A stretch of 42,145 bases of DNA from an uncultured Phocaeicola sp. (GTDB lineage Bacteria > Bacteroidota > Bacteroidia > Bacteroidales > Bacteroidaceae), in assembly GCA_944321335.1 (NCBI GenBank), contig CALUKX010000019.1:1-42145 (forward strand), given 5' to 3'. The first letter of the stretch is position 1; every line of letters begins with the position of its first letter. The notes under the pieces are model-generated. The model was not told the DNA's origin. It was given only the letters and a program-made list of their open reading frames with translations, and did no database searches. Made by a program: the position numbers and the translations under genes. Of the stretch, positions 33,075 through 42,089 are shown in pieces.

Positions 33075-36000
33075 ATGAACAAAACATTTCTAAGCCTCGG
33101 ATGGAAGGCTTTCGGTATGTTGTGGCTCATGCTTCTGGTGTTCGCCTCGGCCGCCCAGGCACAGACCATTACCGTAAAGGGTAAGGTGACCGACACCCGA
33201 AACGAGCCGTTGATAGGGGTGAACGTAATTCAGAAGGGTACTACCAATGGTACCATTACCGATTTCGACGGGAACTTCACCCTCGGAGTGCCTAAAGGAA
33301 GTACACTGCATTTCAGCTACATCGGATATAAGGACATCGATGTGGTGGCAAACTCGGCTGCTTTGGACGTGAAGATGGCCGAAGATACCGAAACCTTGGA
33401 AGAGGTGGTGGTGGTAGGCTACGGTACACAGAAGAAGTCGGACCTTACGGGGTCGGTGGCTGTGGTCGACGCCGAAGCATTGAAACAGGTGTCGCACTCC
33501 AACATCTCGAGCATGCTCGAAGGTAAGGTGGCCGGAGTGCAGATCACGTCCGACGGACAGCCCGGCGCCGATCCGAGCGTGCGTATACGTGGTATCGGGT
33601 CGTTCGGTAGCACGGCGCCCCTCTATGTGATAGACGGTGTGCCTATGGGTACGTCAATACGCGACTTCTCGTCGAACGATATCGAGACCATTCAGGTGCT
33701 CAAGGACGCTTCGGCGGCGGCCATCTACGGGTCGCGTGCCGCAAACGGCGTGGTGATCATCACTACCAAGCGCGGACAGAAGGATTCGCCGCTCAAGGTC
33801 GACTATACGGGTTATGTGGGTGTCGACATGATCCCCGACGGGGTGTACGACGTGATGAACGCCGACCAGTACAGCCAGTATCTGGGTCAGGCGAGCGCAA
33901 ACTCGAATACGCCGTTGCCGGGCGGTTACAAGCTCGATCCGGCTACGAACCGCTATGTGTTCACCAACTACGACGGCGAGCACACCGATACCGACTGGTT
34001 CAAGGAGGTGTTCAAGACGGGTATCCGACAGAACCATAACGTGAACCTCTCGGGTGGTAGTTCGCACAGTACGTACAACATCGGCCTCGACTATTACAGC
34101 CAGAAGGGTACGATAGAGGGTGCCGGTCCTAACTACGAGCGCTATACGGCGCGTGTGAACAACTCGATGGACACGAAGTTCGTGAAGTTCCAGACGAGTA
34201 TCGTGTATTCTCATTCGGACCAGGACAACATGGCGCTTTCGAACGCTTCGGAATACGTGCAGGGACTGTACGGCGACGTGACGAACGTGCTGCGCGGTAC
34301 GTTGCTGATGCAGCCTACCATCAAGGCCTACGACCCGAACTCGTGGGTGCTCGACGGACAGGTGGGTATCGGTAACACGTTCAACTACGACGCTTACGGA
34401 TACGGCGTGTACTACGACAATATCCACGGCGATATCTCGGCTTCGAATCCGCTGCTGATAAACAACCTGCTGCAGCGCAACACCCGTGTGGACCGCTTCG
34501 TGGGTACGGGTTCGGCCGACGTGGATCTGCTGAAGATGATCGGCATCGAGAGCAAGAACCACAAGCTGAACTATAAGGTGAACCTTTCGTACAGCAAGAC
34601 GCACTGCAAGGACTTCACGTGGGTTCCGGCGTGGGTGCAGAGCAACCGTGTGTATCTGGCCAAGAGCAACGAGCGCCTTACCAAGGGTATGCGCGACTAC
34701 TCGGATGCGCTGATCGAGAACATCCTTACCTACGACGGTACTTTCGGCAAGCATCATGTGAACGTGGTGGCTGGCCAGACCTTCGAGGAGGAGAATACCG
34801 ATATCCTTACCGGATGGGGTCTGAACTTCTCGGAGCCTTACTTCCTGCAGCTGCAGAACGGCGCCGAGACGTACTCGGAGAGCTTCGAGTACAAGCACGC
34901 CATCCTTTCGTATATCGGACGTGTGAACTATAACTACGACGACCGCTACCTGCTGTCGGCTACCGTGCGCCGCGATGCGAGCTCGCGTCTGTCGAAGGAT
35001 ATCCGCTGGGGTACGTTCCCTTCGGTTTCCGTGGGTTGGCGTATCGACAAGGAGAAGTTCTTCAAGGTGAACCCGAACATCGTGAACCTGCTGAAGGTGC
35101 GTGCCAGCTACGGTGAACTGGGTAACGAGAATATCGGCGAATATATGTATCAGGCGGTGATGGCCCGCAACAACATGACCTACAGCTTCAACGGTACGCC
35201 GGTGACGGGTTCGGCCATCTCGACCTTCGTCGACAATAACCTGGCTTGGGAGAAGAAGAAGTCGTGGAACGTGGGTATCGACGTGGCGATGTTCAACAAC
35301 CGGTTGGAGTTTACCGCCGAATGGTACAAGAACATCAGCGACGACCTGCTGTACGCCATTCCGGTGCCCGAGCAGGCGGGTGTTTCGAACACTACCGTGA
35401 CGATGAACGCCGCTTCGATGGAGAACTCCGGATTCGAGTTCTCGGCTACCTACCGCAACCGCGACCATGCATTGAAGTATGAGATCTCGGCCAACCTGAG
35501 CACGCTGAAGAACAAGGTGACTTCGCTCGGTTTCGGTACCGACTCGTACTTGACCGGAGCTTACTATACGAAGGTGGGCGAGGAGATCGGCCAGTTCTAC
35601 GGATGGGTGTACGAGGGTATCGCCCGCACGCAGGCCGATCTGGACAGCCACGCCACTCAGGAGGGTGCCAACGTGGGCGACTGCCTGTATAAGGATGTGA
35701 ACGGCGACGGCAAGGTGGACTCGGAAGACCAGGTGGTGCTGGGCAGCGGTATGCCGAAGGTGAACTTCGGACTGAACGTGCGTCTGGAGTACAAGAACTT
35801 CGACCTGAGCGTGGCTACCTTCGGTGCGCTGAACTATCACGTGTCGGATGATATCTACAACTCGCTCACATCGTGCTACGGTCCGGGCAACAAGCTGGTG
35901 GACATGCTCGACGCCAACCGCTTCGACGAGAACGGACGCTACATCTCCGACGTTCCGCGTACATATTATTCGAACAACGCCACCCTGGCTTGGAACGACC

Positions 36001-36260
36001 TGTTCAGCTCGCGCAAGATCCAGAACGCGGCTTACTGGAAGATAGCCAACATCGAACTGGGCTACAACTTCCCCGACCGCTGGTTCCATAACATGGTATC
36101 GGGTGTGCGTCTGTACGTATCGGCACAGAATCTCCATACCTTTACGGGTTATCATGGCTACAATGTCGACTATGCCGGCGGTACATTCACCCCGGGATAC
36201 AACTTCTGTTCGTTCCCGTCGGCCCGTACCTTCATGTGTGGTCTTCATTTTTCATTCTAA
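33075..36260 (+). CDS. SusC-like TonB-dependent transporter of the arabinan PUL
   Basis: A 1061-residue outer-membrane transporter. It has a signal peptide ending AQAQ (about residue 30) and a CarboxypepD_reg-like domain (about 32-110, VKGKVTDTRNEPLIGVNV...GNFTLGVPKGS). The SusC TonB box LEEVVVVGYGTQKK, a plug with VRIRGIGSFGSTAPLYVIDGVP and AAIYGSRAANGVVIITTK, and a barrel ending FMCGLHFSF follow. It imports oligosaccharides through the outer membrane with energy from TonB, with SusD as its lid. It is 36 bp from susD. Base composition is strikingly GC-rich at third codon positions compared with the HTCS gene before it. The substrate (arabinan) is inferred from the GH43/GH51 neighbours. Confidence 0.96.
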   Translation: MNKTFLSLGWKAFGMLWLMLLVFASAAQAQTITVKGKVTDTRNEPLIGVNVIQKGTTNGTITDFDGNFTLGVPKGSTLHFSYIGYKDIDVVANSAALDVKMAEDTETLEEVVVVGYGTQKKSDLTGSVAVVDAEALKQVSHSNISSMLEGKVAGVQITSDGQPGADPSVRIRGIGSFGSTAPLYVIDGVPMGTSIRDFSSNDIETIQVLKDASAAAIYGSRAANGVVIITTKRGQKDSPLKVDYTGYVGVDMIPDGVYDVMNADQYSQYLGQASANSNTPLPGGYKLDPATNRYVFTNYDGEHTDTDWFKEVFKTGIRQNHNVNLSGGSSHSTYNIGLDYYSQKGTIEGAGPNYERYTARVNNSMDTKFVKFQTSIVYSHSDQDNMALSNASEYVQGLYGDVTNVLRGTLLMQPTIKAYDPNSWVLDGQVGIGNTFNYDAYGYGVYYDNIHGDISASNPLLINNLLQRNTRVDRFVGTGSADVDLLKMIGIESKNHKLNYKVNLSYSKTHCKDFTWVPAWVQSNRVYLAKSNERLTKGMRDYSDALIENILTYDGTFGKHHVNVVAGQTFEEENTDILTGWGLNFSEPYFLQLQNGAETYSESFEYKHAILSYIGRVNYNYDDRYLLSATVRRDASSRLSKDIRWGTFPSVSVGWRIDKEKFFKVNPNIVNLLKVRASYGELGNENIGEYMYQAVMARNNMTYSFNGTPVTGSAISTFVDNNLAWEKKKSWNVGIDVAMFNNRLEFTAEWYKNISDDLLYAIPVPEQAGVSNTTVTMNAASMENSGFEFSATYRNRDHALKYEISANLSTLKNKVTSLGFGTDSYLTGAYYTKVGEEIGQFYGWVYEGIARTQADLDSHATQEGANVGDCLYKDVNGDGKVDSEDQVVLGSGMPKVNFGLNVRLEYKNFDLSVATFGALNYHVSDDIYNSLTSCYGPGNKLVDMLDANRFDENGRYISDVPRTYYSNNATLAWNDLFSSRKIQNAAYWKIANIELGYNFPDRWFHNMVSGVRLYVSAQNLHTFTGYHGYNVDYAGGTFTPGYNFCSFPSARTFMCGLHFSF

Positions 36261-36296
36261 TCGTTGTTCAGTGTTTTACTACAAAAAAGATATTAT

Positions 36297-38051
36297 ATGA
36301 AATTCAACAGATATTCATTGGCTCTGCTGATGGGCCTCGGCCTCTTCTCGTCGTGTATCGACAAGCTCGACCTGGTGAACCCCAACCAGCAGACTTCAAG
36401 CTCTTTCGGCTTCAATGCCGACGACCTGAACGAGAGCGTGCTGGCAGCCTACAACCATATCCGTATGGAAGGTTCGTACGCCCGTGTGGGATATAACGCC
36501 GATGTGGTACGCGGCGACGAGACGTGGAACGCTTCGCAGGTGTGGTACCTCGAGTTCGACGACTTCAACATGCCGGTTACCGGCGATATCGCCTGGTGGA
36601 TCTGGCGCGAGTGGTATTATACCATCAACGTGTGCAACTTCGCCATCACCCGTTGCGGCGACGACAACAGCGCCCTCTCGGAGACGATGCGCCGCATCAA
36701 GGGCCAGATGCTCTTCATCCGCGGTCTGGCGTACTATAATCTGACGGGTTATTTCCAGAATCCTCCGCTCATCACCAGCTACGACACGTATTCTTCGCTC
36801 GACGGACTTTACGGAAAGAACAGTACCTACGATGAGGTGCTCGATCAGGTGGAGAAGGATTTCAAGGAAGCGATGGAGCTGCTGCCTACACGCGATCTGG
36901 GCGGCGAATGGGCTGGCGGACGTGCCACACAGGGTTCGGCTGCCGGATACTACGCCCGTACGCTGATGGTTCGCCACAAATACAGCGAGGCGCTTGCGGT
37001 GCTGAAGGATATCATCGCCGGAAAGCACGGTTCGTATCGCCTGATGGAGAACTACGGCGACAACTTCCGCGAAGGTACGGCGTATGAGAACAACGCCGAA
37101 AGCTTGTTCGAGATCCAGTATCTCGACTACGGTTCGCAGGGTACCGACGACGAGTGGACTCCGGTGAACACCAGTCCGAATGCTACGCAGGGTTCGGCCA
37201 TCGAAAGCAACTACGGTCCGGCTCAGTTCGGCGGTTGGGCGGATATCGCCGTTTCGCCTTGGCTCTATAACCTCTTCAAGAGCGAACGCACTACCAAGGG
37301 AACGCTCGACCCGCGTATGTACTGGACCATCGGTTCGCACGAATCGGATTGGGACGGCTTCGAATACGGCAACGTGGCCTACGGCCATCCTACTTCGGCC
37401 GACGAGCCTGTGATGGTGAACACCAACTACGGCGGTATCCCTATCGCAAAGAACACCAACTACCGTACGGGTCTGTACAGCACCGTGGTAACCGGTCTGC
37501 ACTGCGGTATCAACCTCCGTATGATGCGCTACTCGGATGTATTGCTCCGTGCCGCAGAGTGCGAGAACGAGGTGAACGGTCCTACACAGCAGGCCATCGA
37601 CTGGATCAACGAGGTGCGCGAGCGTGTCGACCTTCCGAAGCTGAAGCTTGCCGACTTCCCGACCACCGACAAGCTGTTCGAGCAGATCGCCAACGTGGAA
37701 CGTCCGAAGGAATTCGGCTGTGAGTTCGGCCGCGGCTTCGACCTCATCCGTTGGGGATTCTTCTACGACCAGGGCCGTCTGCAGCAGCTGAAGGAACACG
37801 GCGTATTCCGTACTACAAACATTCCGGCGGAAGTGTTCAATCCTGTATCATACAGCGACAAGGATACCGACGGCCACGTGAAGACTCCGTTCGACTCGTA
37901 TCTGCCGGGCCACGAGTTCCTGCCTATCCAGCAGGGTCTGCTCAACAACAACCCGAACCTGGAAGGAAACTCGGCCAACAGCGGTACCGACAATGCTTCT
38001 TATTTCCGTGAAAAAGGTTGGACTGTACGTCCGGTGGTCGATCTGAAGTAA
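36297..38051 (+). CDS. SusD-like nutrient-binding lipoprotein
   Basis: A 584-residue RagB/SusD-family surface lipoprotein. It has a short signal MKFNRYSLALLMGLGLFSSC with the acylated Cys at residue 20. The TPR-bearing N-terminal half includes DDLNESVLAAYNHIR, IKGQMLFIRGLAYYNLTGYF and ATQGSAAGYYARTLMV. The C-terminal segment has MRYSDVLLRAAECENEV, EFGCEFGRGFDLIRWG and FLPIQQGLLNNNPNL, which are all family signatures. I start at ATG 36297; an upstream in-frame ATG would remove the lipoprotein signal from the N-terminus. It caps SusC and binds the glycan. Codon use is GC-rich, as in susC. Confidence 0.95.
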   Translation: MKFNRYSLALLMGLGLFSSCIDKLDLVNPNQQTSSSFGFNADDLNESVLAAYNHIRMEGSYARVGYNADVVRGDETWNASQVWYLEFDDFNMPVTGDIAWWIWREWYYTINVCNFAITRCGDDNSALSETMRRIKGQMLFIRGLAYYNLTGYFQNPPLITSYDTYSSLDGLYGKNSTYDEVLDQVEKDFKEAMELLPTRDLGGEWAGGRATQGSAAGYYARTLMVRHKYSEALAVLKDIIAGKHGSYRLMENYGDNFREGTAYENNAESLFEIQYLDYGSQGTDDEWTPVNTSPNATQGSAIESNYGPAQFGGWADIAVSPWLYNLFKSERTTKGTLDPRMYWTIGSHESDWDGFEYGNVAYGHPTSADEPVMVNTNYGGIPIAKNTNYRTGLYSTVVTGLHCGINLRMMRYSDVLLRAAECENEVNGPTQQAIDWINEVRERVDLPKLKLADFPTTDKLFEQIANVERPKEFGCEFGRGFDLIRWGFFYDQGRLQQLKEHGVFRTTNIPAEVFNPVSYSDKDTDGHVKTPFDSYLPGHEFLPIQQGLLNNNPNLEGNSANSGTDNASYFREKGWTVRPVVDLK

Positions 38052-38100
38052 GAAGGAGAGGAAATAAAACATTACCCAACCAAAACAAAACGAATATCAA

Positions 38101-39888
38101 ATGAAATATCTCAATAAATTAGCGACCGCCTGCTGCACGCTGGCCCTGGGCTTCTTCGCGCTGACAGGCTGTGAGGGTGGAGATATCTTCACCATCGATT
38201 CGCCCGATTGGATTACAGAGAAGGTGGATTCGATCGCCAACTCAAAGAATCAGAATACAGGTAATGAGGAGGAACTGGTAGGCATGAACGAGGATGTGTA
38301 TACCATCGGTAATGCGGATTATTCTTCCGGATGGTGGGCTTCCTTCTCGAAGTATTACGTAATTCCCGACGGACAGAAGTGGAATGCGGTGTTCAACCTG
38401 CATATCAACCCGAGCGCCGAAACCATGTATTATCAGAATTTCGCCCTCGTGATTACCAACGACGTTGACCGTGGCGGCGACGGCTATAAAGAATACGGAG
38501 CTATCCGCTACGACGCTACCAACGACTCGACTGCCTTCAACTCGCAGTGGGGTGATCATCTCTTCTTCAAGTTCGCCGAAAGCGACCTGCCGTTCTCGCC
38601 GACCGACAATATCGACGCCAACATCCAGAAGATGGCCGGAAAGGTTACTCTGACCGTCGACCGCTCGAAGGTGGACACTTTCGCCATCAAGATGACCAAC
38701 GGTACGGTGACGAAGACCTATACGCAGCCGTACAAGCTGCCTAACATCAACGCCGACGCATCGAACACCAACATCCGCTGCTTCCTGGTGCCGGACGGTT
38801 CGTACATCGACTTCCTCCAGAGCAACATCGAGCCGATCGGCGGATATACCTCGGCCGACGACAAGAGTCCGTTGTCGATGGAGCTGCAGAACGTGCCTGC
38901 CGAAGTGGGCGTAGGTACTCCGATCGAAGAAGCGATGGCCGGAGTGACGGCTACGGTGACTTTCGAGGAAGGCGTATCGAAGAGCGTTACGGCTGCAGAG
39001 CTTCAGTTCCAGGCTATCCCCGATATGGAGACTCCGGGCGTGAAGACTCTCGTGGCTATCTACAACAAGACCTTCAAGGGTGAGAACTGCGACAAGCCGG
39101 TTATGGCGAGCGCCCAGTTCGAGGTGGTCAACAAGCCGGTGAGCGTGGCCGTTACAGCGCTGCCTGCACGTCAGACCTATGTATATTATGCGCCCGAAGC
39201 TATCGGTGCAGTGGAACGTTCGTTGGTATTCGACCCGACAGGCATGGAAGTTACCGCTACTTATGCCGACGGTTCTACCCGCGTGCTCGACAATTCGAAG
39301 CTGACATACACTTCCGTTCCTGCTAAGGTGGGCAATTATCAGGTTACCATCACCGCAGCCGAAGGTATCACCACAACAGTCGACGTAGCCGTTGCCGAAT
39401 CTCCTGTATCGGCTGTAACAAACAGCACATCGATGGTAGGTGCTCCGGATAACTCGTCAGGCTGGTGGTCGGCATTCTCCGACGACTTCAACGTTCCGGC
39501 AGGCGAAACCCGTTCGCTCTCGTTCACCAACTACAGTAGCATGGCGGGCAACTGGAACAACTACGTGGTAATCCTCCGCAAGGCCGACATGAGCGAATAT
39601 GCCGTTGTACGTGCCGACAACTACGGATGGGGCGCCGGATACGACGGAAACCCGAACCTGATTCTGAGCGGCGGACAGCCCGACTGGGCAACATGGCTGG
39701 CCGGCATGGACGGTGCCAAGGTAACTGTCTACGTGACCAACTGCGGTAACGGTTCTGCCGATATCCAGGTAGTGATGAACGGTACGGACGGAACGACATC
39801 CATCCAGTATTACATGGGTATCATCGTCGATTCTGCCGACCTGAACTTCGCGTTGACCGTCGACGGAAGCCACTACGTATTCGAATAA
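38101..39888 (+). CDS. Surface glycan-binding lipoprotein with a duplicated SSGWW domain
   Basis: A 595-residue lipoprotein (signal ending ALTGC, Cys at about residue 24), in the SusE/SGBP position of the PUL. Two related domains are visible: residues ~62-230 begin DYSSGWWASFSKYYVIPDGQ (Asp73, Trp78-Trp79), and residues ~440-595 begin DNSSGWWSAFSDDFNVPAGE (Asp450, Trp455-Trp456). Between them are two Ig-like modules (about 265-435, with GVSKSVTAAELQFQ and ADGSTRVLDNSKLTY), resembling bacterial Ig-like domains. The paired Trp and beta-rich pattern suggest carbohydrate-binding modules. It presumably holds arabinan at the surface beside SusCD. The family is not recognised by name. Confidence 0.85.
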   Translation: MKYLNKLATACCTLALGFFALTGCEGGDIFTIDSPDWITEKVDSIANSKNQNTGNEEELVGMNEDVYTIGNADYSSGWWASFSKYYVIPDGQKWNAVFNLHINPSAETMYYQNFALVITNDVDRGGDGYKEYGAIRYDATNDSTAFNSQWGDHLFFKFAESDLPFSPTDNIDANIQKMAGKVTLTVDRSKVDTFAIKMTNGTVTKTYTQPYKLPNINADASNTNIRCFLVPDGSYIDFLQSNIEPIGGYTSADDKSPLSMELQNVPAEVGVGTPIEEAMAGVTATVTFEEGVSKSVTAAELQFQAIPDMETPGVKTLVAIYNKTFKGENCDKPVMASAQFEVVNKPVSVAVTALPARQTYVYYAPEAIGAVERSLVFDPTGMEVTATYADGSTRVLDNSKLTYTSVPAKVGNYQVTITAAEGITTTVDVAVAESPVSAVTNSTSMVGAPDNSSGWWSAFSDDFNVPAGETRSLSFTNYSSMAGNWNNYVVILRKADMSEYAVVRADNYGWGAGYDGNPNLILSGGQPDWATWLAGMDGAKVTVYVTNCGNGSADIQVVMNGTDGTTSIQYYMGIIVDSADLNFALTVDGSHYVFE

Positions 39889-39907
39889 TCATCAATCTCA
39901 ATATCCT

Positions 39908-39937
39908 GTGCCGTTTTCTCTTCGGGGAAGACGGCAC
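39908..39937 (+). other. UUCG-capped hairpin inside the PUL operon
   Basis: GTGCCGTTTTCTC, tetraloop TTCG, GGGAAGACGGCAC: a 13-bp stem (two G-U) 19 bases after the binding-protein stop, not followed by a T tract. It is in the 145-bp gap before the GH43 gene, which also holds a weaker ATAAGAAAGG/CCTTCCTTAT pair (39958-39967, 39995-40004). It is more likely an mRNA stabiliser or processing site than a terminator. Confidence 0.65.
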
Positions 39938-40033
39938 GGATTACCTAACAAGTGTGGATAAGAAAGGATGAAGAAGATTTTATCAGAAGATTCCCCTTCC
40001 TTATCATGCAAAACTTAAAAACTATCGTATAAA

Positions 40034-41950
40034 ATGAAAAAGCTTTCATCTATCTGGATGGCCCTGTTGGCTATCTTATGCGTAACAGCTTGTTCGGATG
40101 GTCTCGACAACATCGAATACTCGCAAGACAGCGGTATCTATCTGTCGAAGCCGGAAGTAACCGCAACTACCGCTTCTTCGCTCACGCTCTCGGTCAAGGC
40201 ATCGGGCGACGTGAACAACATCGTGAAGATAGGTTTCTGTTATAGCACCAACAACCAGACTCCTACCATCAAAGACAATGTGGTGGATGCCGACGAGAAT
40301 TTCACAGCAACTATCAGCGGCCTGATGAATACTACGTACTATATCCGTGCCTATGTCTACGGAAACAGCCGCTATAACTATTCGGAAATGATTACTGCCG
40401 TTCCGGGCGGAAACGGATCGGGCGACCCGCTCGCCGATTACGTGGCTCCAAACTATCCCGACGACTATACAGGCTTCGCCGACTGGAACTCACGTGGCAA
40501 GTGGAATCTTGCCAACGTTCACGACCCGTCGGTAGTGTTGGCCGAAGACGGATATTATTATATGTATCAGACCGACGCTTCGTACGGTAATGCACACGCT
40601 GCCGGCGGACACTTCCACGGCCGCCGTTCGAAGGATCTCGTGAACTGGGAATACCTGGGCGGTACGATGAAGGATACTCCTGCTTGGGTTGTCGAGCAAC
40701 TGAATGATTACCGTAAGGACATGAATCTCGATCCGATAGCATCTCCGAATATCGGTTATTGGGCTCCGGTAGTGCGTAAAGTGCGCAACGGATTGTACCG
40801 TATGTACTATAGTATAGTAATCGATAACTATATCAAGACAGGAAAGGCCAATACCCCTGAGAATTTTGATAACTCATGGACCGAACGTGCCTTTATCGGT
40901 CTGATGGAAACTTCCGATCCGGCTTCCAACAATTGGGTCGACAAAGGTATGGTGGTTACATCCGTTACAGATAAAGGAACTGACGGATGGGGACGTACAA
41001 ATCGTGATACCGACTGGAATGCTTATTTCAAATACAATGCCATCGACCCGGCCTACGTCATCACTCCGGAAGGCGAACACTGGCTCATCTACGGTTCATG
41101 GCACAGCGGTATCGCAGCCCTCAAGCTGAATGCTGAAACCGGTCTTCCTGCACAGGAAATCGGTCTACCGTTCGGCGAAAACGGTGCGGCTCCCGAAACT
41201 TACGGACAGCTCATCATGACACGCGAGGCAGGCAACCGCTGGCAGGCAAGCGAGGGTCCGGAAATCATCTACCGCGACGGATACTATTATCTCTTCGTAG
41301 CCTACGATGCATTGGCCGTTCCGTACAATACCCGTGTGGCTCGTTCAAAGAGCATTACCGGACCTTATCTGGGCATTGATGGCACCGACGTTACTGCAGG
41401 CGGCGAAATGTATCCGGTAGTAACTCATCCGTACAAGTTCAACGGAAGTATCGGCTGGGTAGGTATCTCTCACTGCGCAGTCTTCGACGACGGAAATGAT
41501 AATTGGTACTACGCATCTCAGGGACGTTTCCCCGAAAATGTTCCGGGCATCAACGTATCGAACGCTGTGATGATGGGACATATACGCAGCATCCGCTGGA
41601 CAACCGACGGCTGGCCTGTAGTTATGCCTGAACGTTACGGTGCCGTTCCTGATGTAGCTATCGCCGAAGATGAACTGGTGGGCAACTGGGAAAACATCGA
41701 CCTGAGCTATCAGTACGGTGTTCAGAAGACTTCCGAAACTATCTCGCTGACTGCCGACCATAAGGTTGAAGGCGGTGCATTCGACGGCCAGACCTGGAGC
41801 TACGATGCAGCCAATCAGATCCTGAAGATCGGCAACGTAGAGCTCTGCATCCAGCGTGAAGCCGATTGGGAAGCCGAACCGCGCACCCATACTATCGTAT
41901 ACGCCGGTTATAACGGAAAAAAGACATACTGGGGTAAGAAATCTAAATGA
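40034..41950 (+). CDS. GH43 endo-alpha-1,5-L-arabinanase lipoprotein
   Basis: A 638-residue protein with lipoprotein signal MKKLSSIWMALLAILCVTAC. Residues ~35-120 form a fibronectin-III-like module (SLTLSVKASGDVNNIVKIGFCYS). A five-bladed GH43 propeller follows, with Asp164 (VHDPSVVLAEDGYYYMYQTD), the pKa modulator Asp338 (NAIDPAYV), the acid Glu407 (ASEGPEIIYRDGYYYLF) and the metal-site GISHCAVF. The C-terminal ~90 residues (ENIDLSYQYGVQKTSETISL...GKKTYWGKK) match the beta domain found after long endo-arabinanases. It probably cuts the arabinan backbone at the cell surface. It is the last gene of the operon, before a strong terminator. The endo mode and subfamily (GH43_4-like) are inferred from motifs. 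Confidence 0.93.
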   Translation: MKKLSSIWMALLAILCVTACSDGLDNIEYSQDSGIYLSKPEVTATTASSLTLSVKASGDVNNIVKIGFCYSTNNQTPTIKDNVVDADENFTATISGLMNTTYYIRAYVYGNSRYNYSEMITAVPGGNGSGDPLADYVAPNYPDDYTGFADWNSRGKWNLANVHDPSVVLAEDGYYYMYQTDASYGNAHAAGGHFHGRRSKDLVNWEYLGGTMKDTPAWVVEQLNDYRKDMNLDPIASPNIGYWAPVVRKVRNGLYRMYYSIVIDNYIKTGKANTPENFDNSWTERAFIGLMETSDPASNNWVDKGMVVTSVTDKGTDGWGRTNRDTDWNAYFKYNAIDPAYVITPEGEHWLIYGSWHSGIAALKLNAETGLPAQEIGLPFGENGAAPETYGQLIMTREAGNRWQASEGPEIIYRDGYYYLFVAYDALAVPYNTRVARSKSITGPYLGIDGTDVTAGGEMYPVVTHPYKFNGSIGWVGISHCAVFDDGNDNWYYASQGRFPENVPGINVSNAVMMGHIRSIRWTTDGWPVVMPERYGAVPDVAIAEDELVGNWENIDLSYQYGVQKTSETISLTADHKVEGGAFDGQTWSYDAANQILKIGNVELCIQREADWEAEPRTHTIVYAGYNGKKTYWGKKSK

Positions 41951-41999
41951 TGAAAGTTGCACATCAGTGTAGCTCACTTTAGAGTAACTTTTTCAATAG

Positions 42000-42054
42000 G
42001 CGTGTAGAGAGATTATTCTGAAAAGGGAATAGTTGCGCTCTACACGCTTTTTTT
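42000..42054 (+). terminator. Terminator of the PUL operon
   Basis: GCGTGTAGAG (42000-42009) pairs perfectly with CTCTACACGC (42038-42047), with an inner ATTATTC/GGAATAGT helix, followed by seven T (42048-42054). Confidence 0.92.
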
Positions 42055-42089
42055 ATACCGAAAACCTGAATTAACGTGAGTTCGGTATA
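42054..42089. repeat. 9-bp inverted repeat at the window end
   Basis: TATACCGAA (42054-42062) and TTCGGTATA (42081-42089) are perfect reverse complements with an 18-base centre, directly after the PUL terminator. No T tract follows. A near-promoter TATCTTTA (42131-42138) lies downstream, so this could be an operator for a gene beyond the window. Confidence 0.55.

Noticed and set aside
32824-33078. 84-codon plus-strand frame before susC
   Set aside because: It overlaps the susC start, has no recognisable features and lies in the predicted leader.
33654-36248. 864-codon open frame antisense to susC
   Set aside because: It mirrors the GC-rich third positions of susC, the product is a Val/His/Arg-rich string with no domain or signal, and susC is unmistakable on the other strand.
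36396-37799. 467-codon open frame antisense to susD
   Set aside because: Same composition effect as for susC; no recognisable protein features.
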